A DNA stretch of 64,000 nucleotides. Origin: Gentiana macrophylla (lineage: Eukaryota > Streptophyta > Magnoliopsida > Gentianales > Gentianaceae). The DNA lies in NCBI GenBank assembly GCA_026214975.1, contig JAOBSW010000536.1, positions 62,001-126,000 on the forward strand, given 5' to 3'. The notes beneath the pieces were generated by a model. The model made no database searches. It was not told the origin of the DNA and was given only the letters and a program-made list of their open reading frames with translations. Positions 23,425 through 32,689 of the stretch are shown piece after piece (positions within the stretch are counted from its first letter, which is position 1; every line of letters starts with the position of its first letter). The position numbers and the translations under genes were made by a program.

Positions 23425-23429
23425 GTTAC

Positions 23430-24918
23430 CAAACCATGGTGAATCCTCTTTTTGCATCGGGGTGTTTCCAATGAGTTGCATGGATGGAGGTGCATCGATC
23501 ACCATAAGTTGTTCATCCGGGAATGCATCTTGAATCTCCTTCCTCTTACCTTCCTCTTCAATGATCTCTAGTCTACTCAAATGATCCGCCACTACATTGT
23601 CTTTACCTTTCTTGTCTTTAATTTCCACATCGAATTCTTGAAGAAGTAAGATCCATCGTAGAAGTCTTGGTTTTGCATCCTTCTTGTTCATTAGATACCG
23701 GAGTGCCGCGTGATCGGTGTGGACAATAACCTTAGAACCGATGAGGTAAGAACGAAACTTATCCAAGGCGAAGATAACCGCCAAAAGTTCCTTCTCGGTT
23801 GTGGCATAGTTGATTTGTGCCGCATTCAAAGTATGAGATGCATAGTAGATTGCTTTTAGAACCTTATCATGACGTTGGCCTAACACGGCCCCAACCGCTA
23901 GATCACTTGCATCACACATCAATTCAAACGGTAAAGTCCAATCCGGGGACACTAAGACAGGTGTACTTACCAATTTCTTCTTCAAAGTTTTAAATGCTTC
24001 CATACACTTCTCATCAAAGTTAACAGGTACTTCTTTTTCGAGTAAATGGCTTAATGGTTTAGCAATTTTTGAGAAATCCGCAATGAAACGACGATAAAAT
24101 CCGGCATGTCCAAGAAATCCTCTTAAGGTCTTCAAGTTTACCGGTGGTGGTAGCTTTTCGATCACCTCAATCTTTGCTTTGTCAACTTCGATACCATCTT
24201 CAGAAATTCTATGGCCTAGAACAATGCCATCGGATACCATCAAGTGACACTTTTCCCAATTTAGAACCAAATTCGTATCTTCACAACGTTGTAGGACACG
24301 TTCCAAATGAGCTAAGCATTGATCAAAGGAATCTCCAAAAATACTAAAATCGTCCATAAATATCTCCAAAAATTTCTCAACCATATCAGAAAAGATTGCC
24401 ATCATGCATCTTTGAAATGTAGCCGGAGCGTTGCATAAACCAAAAGGCATTCTTTTATAAGTTTAACGCTCCATAAGGGCAAGTAAATGTTGTCTTTTTC
24501 GATCACCACCAATGATGAAAATCTGTAGATATCCCGAATAACCATCAAGAAAACAATAGAACTTGTGTCCACACAACCGCTCCAACATTTGGACAATGTA
24601 CGGTAGTGGATAGTGATCCTTCCTTGTATGCTCATTCAGTTTTCGAAAGTCGATACACATGCGATATCCGGTCACTTCCCTTGTAGGAATCCATTCGTGT
24701 TTCTCATTTTCCTTAACTGTAAAACCGCCTTTCTTTGGTACCACTTGAGTAGGACTAACCCATTCACTATCCGAGATAGGGAAGATTATGCCCATTTCTA
24801 GCAATTTGATAACCTCTTTCTTCACCACTTCTTGCATATGTGGATTTAGAAGGCGTTGTGGTTGTGCACACGGTTTAGCATTATCATTCAAAATGATCTT
24901 GTGCACACAAATTTCCGG
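23430..24918 (-). pseudogene. Athila RT and RNase H, copy B
   Basis: Frame 24450-23422 is open for about 340 codons: [29 protein letters not shown] (the catalytic DD pair), [13 protein letters not shown], then RNase H motifs [28 protein letters not shown] and [14 protein letters not shown]. Upstream, 24918-24463 holds the RT fingers (NPHMQEVVKKEVIKLL, SPTQVVPKKGGF) and YCFLDGYSGYLQIF. A small shift near 24455-24500 separates the two parts. The RT N-terminus is cut at 24918. Confidence 0.88.
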
Positions 24919-25640
24919 GCGGACGCCACAACATCTGACTTGGTAGTTGGCTCTTGCAGGTGCAATTAATGCTGAGCAAGTGTGATAAGGCTTGGCGGAT
25001 GCCATTCAGGTGCAAGTAATGCTTTCAATGCCTCAATAAATAAGGCTTGAGAGTTCAAATTGCCGGTAGCTGGCGGATGCCACAAAGAATCTTTTGGCGG
25101 TCGTTGGATCTCATGTCTGATCAAAACTGACATTGCAATCAACACTCCTCAAATATGCAGCTAGCAACTATGGCGGACACTTGGAAAAGCTTGACGGCGG
25201 ACGCCACAACGCCTCGACTTGGTAGTTGGCTCTTGCAGTGCAATTAATGCCGAGCAAGTATGATAAGGCTTGGCGGATGCCATTCAGATTTGAGGGCGGA
25301 CGCCAAAGATGAAACTTCAAATTTTCCCGCTCTACTCGAGATATCTTTTCTTCGAGGAGTGCAAATGGACGTCACAAGACACAGTTGGCGGACGCCGCTG
25401 AATCATCAAAACTTCTCCAAGACGCTTCATGTACTGAGACATATCGACCAAAGATCGATTCATCACTCATACAAGGCTTTCGGGTGCCGGTATTCGAACG
25501 CTAAAACACGAAACCACAAGAATATCACGCGTAAACCCAATAATAAAACTTTGGCTACGAACTGCTCTTTTACATGTTTGTTGGTTATATGCAACTTAAT
25601 GTGAGCATAGCAGATACTCAAGGACTCATTTTATAGCACA
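24919..25640. repeat. LTR-like fragment with TGGCGGAYGCCA words
   Basis: It joins directly to the broken RT of Athila copy B. Seven words of the form GGCGGAYGCC(A) occur at about 24919, 24993, 25073, 25196, 25271, 25296 and 25387. An 80-bp segment ('gacttggtagttggctc' type) occurs twice, near 24935 and 25215. It looks like part of a third LTR family, but no ends, PBS or coding part are present. Confidence 0.5.
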
Positions 25641-25779
25641 ACATTAAGAAGCCTTGCTACTGTTATTATTGCAGAGAAGTTGTGAAGATCCCCTTTGTGA
25701 AGCTTGGGGTGTTTGTGTAGGGTTTAACGAGAAAGAAAGGAAATTAGACCAAAGGAAGGCGATAGAGAAACTGTTAAGA

Positions 25780-27195
25780 ATCAAGCGCTTACCGTTGTAC
25801 TAAAACCAATTGGTGAAAGTAAATGTGCTACTTTATTTCCTTATCGTTAACACGTGTGGGCTCATATAAAGTCTATGTCAACTAGGCACACAACAAGCCT
25901 AAGCCAACTAGGCTCAAAAAGACCAACTAGGCCAGCCCAACACTTGACAATATAAATGGGGGGAAATATTGTTCACACCAGGGTTCGATCTCATGACCTC
26001 TGGCTTTGATAGCATTTCAGGATCAAGCGCTTACCATTCTACTACAACCAACTGGTGCCAGTAAAGGCGCTACTTTATTTCCTATCATTTAAGAGTGTGG
26101 GCAATCTGTCCCAACACCCCCCTCAAGTGTTGGAAATCTGTCCAACACTTGCACAATTTTTTTCAAGAGTGTGGGTAATCTCTGCCAACACTTGCACGAT
26201 TTTTTTTCTAAAATAATGTTCCAACCAAGGTTTGATCTCGTGACATCTGGCTCCGATACCATAACAATATCAAGCGCTTACCATTTTACTAAAACCAATT
26301 GGTGGAAGTAAATGTGCTACTTTATTTCCTTATCGTTAACACGCCCCCTCAAGTGTGGGCTCATATAAAGGCTATGCCAACTAGGCACACAACAAGCCTG
26401 AGCCAACTAGGCTCACAAAGACCAACTAGGCCAGCCCAACACTTGACAATATAAATGGGGGAAAATATTGTTCACACCAGGGTTCGATCTCATGACCTCT
26501 GCTTTGATAGCATTTCAGGATCAAGTGCCTACCATTCTACTACAACCAATTGGTGCCAGTAAAGGCGGTACTTTAATGTTAACGATAAGGAAATAAAGTA
26601 GCACCTTTACTTCCACCAATTGGTTTTAGTAAAATGGTAAGCGCTTGATCTTTAACATGGTAGCGGAGCCAGAGGTCACAAGATCGAACCTTGGTTGGAA
26701 CATTATTTAAAAAGAAATTGTGAAAGTGTTGGGATAGATTGCCCCCACTTAAGGAGGGTGTTGGGTAGATTGCCCACACTCTTGAAAAAAAATTGTGCAA
26801 GTGTTAGACAGATTGTCAACACTGAGGGGGGTGTTGGGACAGATTGCCCACACTCTTAAAATGATAAAAAAAAAATAAAGTAGCGCCTTTACTGGCATCA
26901 ATTGGTTGTAGTAGAATGGTAAGCGCTTGATCCTGAAATTCTATCAAATCCAGATGTCATGAGATCGAACCCTGGTGTGAACAATATTTTCCCCCATTTA
27001 TATTGTCAAGTGTCAATGGCCTAGTTGGTCTTTGTGAGCCTAGTTGTCTCTCAGCTTGTTGTGTGCCTAGTTGGCATAGCCTTTATATGAGCCCACACTT
27101 GAGGGGGCGTGTTAACGATAAGGAAATAAAGTAGCACATTTACTTCCACCAATTGGTTTTAGTAAAATGCTAAGCGCTTAATCTTTAACAAAAAC
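25780..27195. repeat. Inverted array of tRNA-derived SINE-like units
   Basis: Two related units alternate. Unit A heads read TTGTAGTAGAATGGTAAGC and unit B heads TTTTAGTAAAATGGTAAGC. Each is followed about 43 bases later by GATCGAACC. These match the A and B boxes of the internal pol III promoter of tRNA genes. On the minus strand, heads are found at about 25815, 26055, 26305 and 26555; on the plus strand at about 26620, 26905 and 27155. The axis of symmetry is near 26577. Linkers with 'gttaacgataagg' and 'gtgtgggc' separate the units, with a period of about 480 bp. Confidence 0.7.
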
Positions 27196-27294
27196 CCCTC
27201 CATAAATTTGGGTCCCATTTTTCATTCGTAAAACCAGGAAACAAAAGAAAACAACTATTATATGATGAAATTGTGAAGTTTTTCTTTTTCTTAG

Positions 27295-28675
27295 GAAATA
27301 AATAGTTTTATTAACCAATATCCGTCAAACAAGCCGTCAAAACATCACCCGGGGGCGTGGAGCTCTAAGTGTCCGAGTAGAAACATATAAACCATGTCCA
27401 GTTAGAAGATGCGGTGGGACATTCCCCATTCGCCTAATAAACGAAAAAGAAACAGATACAAAACTAGGCAAAATAGACAAGCAATCCTGGACTAAGCAGC
27501 CCCAGGCTGTGAGATCCTCTCCTGGTAGCCGAAGGCGTGAAATACACACCAAACAATCGCTTTCCACCTTTAGCCTCTGAATCTCTAAGTGCTCCGCCTC
27601 TTCCAAGTCTAGGGAAATAGCCTTAAGCTCCATGTATTCCACTGGGTCACTTGGATCAAAATGATACGCAAAGGAGTGGAGTACTAATCTATTTGAGTCT
27701 CGGAATATCACCCCAACGCCCGCCCTTGTCTCTGTAACTGATGCATCCACATTACTTTTAACTACGCCTGTCGTGGGCTTCGCCTATTTATCCGGTAAAT
27801 GGGGCAACGAAACTTGGCTCTGATAGCTTTCCATGGCCTCCACATACTCAGTCGAAGCCGCCATTGATCGCGTGCATACCGCCGAGACATAAACTACATG
27901 ATTATCGAACACTGCAGAGCAACATGCCATCCAGATTCCCCACATAAGCCACACAAACATGGCCGTGTCCTGAGCACCCTGTTCCTCAAGCAACCTCATG
28001 AAAAACTTGCCGGAGGAGGTGGAGCGAAGGTGCTGTAAAGTCTCACCAAATGACGACACTCTCCAAACTATTGCTGCCATCGCACACTCAAAAATCTCAT
28101 GCCGCATCATTTCCAGAGTCTCCCCACAGGCCAGGCAGACACCATCCCCTACATTCTGCCTCTGCAACCCCAGACAATAGCAAGACTGTCATGCAAGCAT
28201 CACCATAAAAATGTTGAATAGGCGGCTGAACCGGAAGCCGCCAATAGCTCCTCCAAATCATGCTTTGCCCTGTCGAAGTAGATGGCCCAGCTCCTGACGA
28301 CGGTCGATAAAGCGATAAGGCTAGAAATATCTTGACCGAACAAAGGTAGACTCCCCGACGATCGTAGTGCCAAATCCGCCGATCCGGATGCCCCCAGAGC
28401 CACAATAGTCTCCAATATGGCATCCGCTTCCCAAGGTCTAAATAATTTCCACACCCCATTGCATATCCAATACTTTAGAACCGGGTATAAAGAGACTCAA
28501 AGCAGTGGAATCCGTCGAAGCTCGTGGCCTTACTTAAAGGTATGTGAAACGACGGTTGCCTATTGACCCAGGCATCATGGAAGACATATACCGACTCCCC
28601 GTCCCCCACTCTCCATCTTATTGACCCAGGTATGCGAAACGACGGTTGCCTATGAAATTGTAAAGTTATATGCAT
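27295..28675 (-). pseudogene. Non-LTR retrotransposon (LINE) 3' part: zf-RVT and RNase H-like domains
   Basis: The minus strand carries, in order: IRWRVGDGESVYVFHDAWV near 28590 (after the RT domain); CLACGETLEMMRHEIFECAMAAIVWR near 28130-28060, the CxxC...HxxxxC zinc motif of plant LINE RT C-termini; and MDASVTETRAGVGVIFRD...MELKAI...ESDCLVCI...GNVPPHLLTGHG (27750-27340), an RNase H-like domain with the D, E and D catalytic acids. Frameshifts lie near 28200 and 28460 and a stop near 27780. The RT domain itself is missing. A 25-bp segment is repeated at 28538 and 28629. Confidence 0.82.
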
Positions 28676-29542
28676 TTATCATTCGGATTGGAGTACACCT
28701 GAAGCAAGGATATTTTTTCTTTTTTATTCTCCTAACGCAATTTAATTTCTTTCCCTTTTCATTTCAATCTAATTTGATCCGAACACAAACACTAGTTTTC
28801 GGATTTTATTGAAAGATTTTATTGTGTCGAACTAATGCCGGTTGATACAAACAAAGCCAAACAAACCGCCGGACCAAGCCGGAGACATGCTTGGACTAAC
28901 AAAAAGAACGAAACAAACAAACGACTGACAAACAAACAAAGACCAACAATAGAATGAAAACACAAACAATACAACAGACATGTCAAAAATTAGATCACAA
29001 AGAGAATGTCTTGACCTAGAATTATGAAGAAGCCCATAAGCCGATCACTCCATCCAAACCGACGACCAAAACACGGAAAATGAACAAAGACCAGCAATAG
29101 TACAACCATCAGAGAGAAACCAAAAAGAATGTAATGTGCCACTTGAAGTCCGCCACCACAGGCCGCCGCCGAGATATTGATTACACAGTAGTTAGGAGCT
29201 CATAGGTTCTCTCGCGGTAGTGCGCTTACAACCGATCTGCGTTTACCGTGTCATCTATGCCAAGCGAAGAGTGGAGCCTGGAAGTGTGACTAACACCTTC
29301 GCCTAAGAGAACAACCACCATAAACGCCGGCTAAGAGCCCGGATCCTTAGTGGGAATATGTAAGCCCAACGCAGCCAGACTTCCGCCGCAAGCCCATCAA
29401 TCACCGATTTTGAATGACTTAGTTCACTTCAGGCTCGATTCTGAATGACTTACATGAAAGAATTTCCGGGAGTTAAAAACAGTTTTAGAAACTACTAAGA
29501 TAGTAGTTGCCGGAAAAAAAAAACTACTAAGATAGTAGTTGA
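28676..29542. other. Intergenic, repeat-derived, no gene seen
   Basis: The A-rich stretch 28850-29000 with AAACAAAC runs and the GC-richer stretch 29150-29400 have no recognisable coding content. Two 20-bp copies of an interrupted palindrome (arms AACTACTA and TAGTAGTT, spacer AGA) lie at 29489-29508 and 29521-29540, just left of the LTR-like element. Confidence 0.4.
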
Positions 29543-30481
29543 TGTTGGGCTTTTGCATCACTCGATTCCGATATCGGGTGAATAAGAAATTAATGCCTAA
29601 AGGTAGAGTAAAATGTGTGGAGTGTTAAATGCATAATGTGTATTCATTTGTCTCACATTGAAAGAATGTCTCAAGTGAAATCACTACTTATGTAGTAGCG
29701 TGACACTCAGAGGTAAGCCCCAAGGGGCAAGCGAATTTTGTGAAGGAGGGATACATAATTGCTTGTTAATTCAGAACCTCATACGTGCGCCGCCATCTTT
29801 CCGGCGTGCGGCTTGGGGCTTGGCCCAATATTAATCTTTTTGAGCCGGCTCAACATTGGATTTTCTGAATCAAACTGAAGCAACAGTTCAGGAATTGAAG
29901 CATCTATTCGAACCAAGTTCATGAACAAATGGCATCAGTTTGATTGGTTCATGAACAAATGGAAAGAATTCAAAAATTCTATTTGCACAGTAGAATTAAC
30001 TTCCTTAAGTTCTGAACAGATACTTCCCTTCAAAACAGTCTTTACTTTGCCTATATAATCCCAATTCATAGAATGAAAAGAAATACTGAACTTTTCTGCA
30101 TACCGAAATTCTACAAAAATATAAATACATTATCTGCATAAACACAAGTCAGAGATATCAAAACCGTATCAGTTCGTTGCTTGTTCACATCTAAGTGCAG
30201 AGACTAGAAAAAGGTAGATTGTTGTATCTTGGGAGACGTATTGCCATACCCGTGTGCACATAGTCGGGGTGATAATGTCCTAAGGACATCGTTTCTATGC
30301 GTCTCAATCTGAATAAGTTTTTGTTTTACTTTCAGTTTCTGCATTTCCTTTATATATGTTGTTGTTCATGAACATATGAATAAAATTGTTTCATGTTATG
30401 TGTTCACTTATCTTGCAATTTGTTTTTGCAATTGTGTTATGTAATTTTCAGAATAAGCAAACCAATACTATTTTTCCAACA
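29543..30481 (+). mobile_element. Copia-type solo LTR
   Basis: The 939-bp segment begins TGTTGGGC and ends TTTCCAACA, the usual TGTTGG...CCAACA termini of copia LTRs. Near 30225-30285 it has 'tatcttgggagacg' and 'gtcctaaggacat', words common in plant copia LTR R/U5 regions. The 5 bases on each side (GTTGA and CTTTA) do not match, so the target duplication is lost or the ends are misplaced. No internal pol lies beside it. Confidence 0.55.
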
Positions 30482-30725
30482 CTTTATTCATTAGCGTGTT
30501 CTATTGACACTCCTTAACTGAATCACATTTACATGTTAAAATTTGTGTGTAATTCATGCCTGGAGTAATTAAGATGTGCCAATAGAACTCGTCTATTCAT
30601 TTGAGGTATTTTTAGCATTTATTTTAATCGGCTCCTATTGGCATCACAGTTTTATTGTCTGCGCCACAATTGCTTCAGGCACTCAAAAGATCATTTCAAG
30701 CACCACGATTATTTTTGTGCAAAAT

Positions 30726-30896
30726 AACGTCAATGACATTGGCGTTAGTTTTCGATAATAACGTCACTGGTACTGACATTGGTTTTTTGGTAATAACGTT
30801 AGTGACACTGATGTTATAATGATAAAAGTGTCACGGGTGAAAAACGTCAGTACACTGACGTTAATATCCAAAATGAACGTCAGTGGGACTGACGTT
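30726..30896. repeat. Array of five interrupted palindromes
   Basis: Units at 30726-30746, 30760-30780, 30795-30815, 30843-30862 and 30876-30896 each fit AACGTCAGTG-N-ACTGACGTT with a few changes. Start-to-start spacing is 34, 35, 48 and 33 bases. Each unit has two TGACGT-like cores, the DNA word bound by plant TGA-type bZIP factors. The spacers are unrelated to each other. Confidence 0.85.
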
Positions 30897-31284
30897 TAGT
30901 GTGTCTTGAAAGTAAAAAAGAAAAAGAAACACACATGCGGTCTTTGAAGTAAATAAAAAATCAAAAAAATTGTCAGTAATAAATACTTGGTACCGATAGA
31001 AGTCACATATTTCAAATTTTAGCCTTGAATAGTCCAATGAAACCTTTTAAGGCCCATCTTATCTTCTAAAAAAAGCCCATCTTCATTTTTGGTGGCATGA
31101 ATGCCCATGAGTAAACCCTAGCCACATGTGTCAAGTGTATATAAATACTTGATCATTGTCGTGTACAAGTACGCTGAATTAAGAAATAAAAAGTGCCGTC
31201 TTTGCAGTGTTTTCAGGTAAATCTCATGGATTCAAGAAAAAACATCGTTGTTCGGGTTTATTGTTTATGTTGAGCCCTAGATTT

Positions 31285-31740
31285 GTGGGTATATGAGTTC
31301 CTTGGGAGTCTAATCACTGATTGATTAGAGAATTAAAAAGGAAAGCAAGACAGATTTATGGGTATATGTGTTTCTTAGGAGTCCAATCATATGTGATTAA
31401 GAAATTAAAAAAAGGAAAGTAGGAAAGATTTGTGGGTATGTGTTTCTTAGAAGTCTAATCACATGTTGATTATGCAATTAGAAAGGAAAGTAGGAATGAT
31501 TTGTAGGTATATGTGCTTTTTAGGAGTTTATTCACATGTTGATTAGGAAATTGTAAGAAAAGTATGAAGTATTTAGGATTAATCACAGGTTGATTATTAG
31601 AGGAAGTAAGAGACAACTCAAAGAGTTTGATCATAGAATGATTTGTAGGCATCCGTGTCCTTAGGAGTTCAATCAAACATTGATATGGAAAGTAAAAGGC
31701 ACATCAAGGAGTCTAATGATATATTGATTAATAATCGAAA
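31285..31740. repeat. Minisatellite, about six units of 70-75 bp
   Basis: Degenerate units contain 'ttgtgggtatatgtg', 'cttaggagtctaatca' and 'tgttgattagg' followed by an A/G-rich tail ('aaaggaaagtagga'). Units two to four are closest to each other; the outer ones are shorter and more diverged. The array lies about 1 kb upstream of the ELM2 gene start codon. Confidence 0.7.
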
Positions 31741-32689
31741 ATTGCTTGATTAATATCTGGTTTGTTTTCAGTAGTATCGTTCTTCATGTGTTCTAATCTT
31801 GTCGCGTCTTTTATTAAGGTGTGTTACATTCTCACGATGTCAAGTGACAAAAAAATCTTTAATTTTATTTCAATTTTTTTTAAATTCACATCGATCTAGT
31901 TTTTAAAATCTTTAAAACCATGTCAAACCGAAGATCCGATAGAACTAGCCTTATTAAAGGGGAAATGCTTGTGGAGTGTTTCCACAAACACTGTATGGTT
32001 CAATTCATGCTATATTAAATTAAGTGGTTCTGATTGTTTCACTCGTTATTTCAAGTCAATATTTCCATAAAAGGTGGTTTTCTTGGTTCAGTTTCGCGGC
32101 CTTGCCCGTCTCTTTGAGTCTTTACGGAAATCTCGTTCTGCTTTAGCAAATTACTTTCGCTCCTGTAATTCAGTATTGTTTTTGCCTTTCTATATATATA
32201 TATATATATATCTATATATACTTAGCAGCTGCGATGGCAATTTAGCTCTGTAGTTTTTCCTACTTTACGGATTGAAACACAAGTAGGTTTTCATTTATTC
32301 ACCTAATTTACCTGCTTCCATTAATTTCGCAATTGAGCATTAATGTCCTAATTTAAAGAAAAACGATGCGATGTTAATGCGCGATGTTCATTTCTAGGGT
32401 TACTGTCCCTGAATTTACCTCTCTTCTTTCGTGTGCTTTTCCATGTCTTTGACCATGGTCAATTTAATGGGTTTGCAATGAAAATTTGGAAAAATGAACA
32501 TAAATACTACATCTCCATTTTCAGCATACATCTTTTTTCCTTGAGCATTTGAACGTTTGTTTGCTTGCAATGATTTAGTACACATTATGTCTGTTTATGT
32601 TTAAGTTACGAAATTGAAATTGTACAGTTATTATGCTACGCTTAATATTTGTTTCAGGGTCTAGAAAATTTTGAGTTGGATTTATAGGG

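Larger units (their letters stand above)
16964..24918 (-). mobile_element. Athila copy B, truncated in RT and interrupted by a solo LTR
   Basis: The sequence from 16964 parallels 5798-11897 of copy A: 3' non-coding region to about 20390, integrase 20396-21670, then, after a 1.75-kb insertion, RNase H and RT at 23430-24918. The homology stops abruptly at about 24918 inside RT ('acacaaatttcc'), where an unrelated LTR-like sequence begins. Gag, protease and the 5' LTR are missing. The tandem LTR-internal-LTR-internal order suggests unequal recombination between related elements, or replacement of the 5' part. Confidence 0.87.
30482..32689. other. Upstream region of the ELM2 gene: palindrome array, TATA, minisatellite, TA run
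   Basis: In order: five interrupted palindromes at 30726-30896; a TATAAATA-type box at 31138-31147 that could be the gene's promoter; an approximately six-unit minisatellite at 31285-31740; a TA dinucleotide run at about 32190-32220; and a probable 3' splice site GTTTCAG at 32651-32657, just before the start codon, which suggests a 5' UTR intron. No ORF of note was seen. Confidence 0.5.

Noticed and set aside
26620..26975. Functional tRNA genes
   Set aside because: A- and B-box-like words are present, but the cloverleaf stems cannot be formed and the units are repeated with linkers, so SINE-like is preferred.
30726..30896. CRISPR-like repeat/spacer layout
   Set aside because: Repeats are imperfect, 20-21 bases with very short spacers, and the genome is a plant; better described as a palindrome array.
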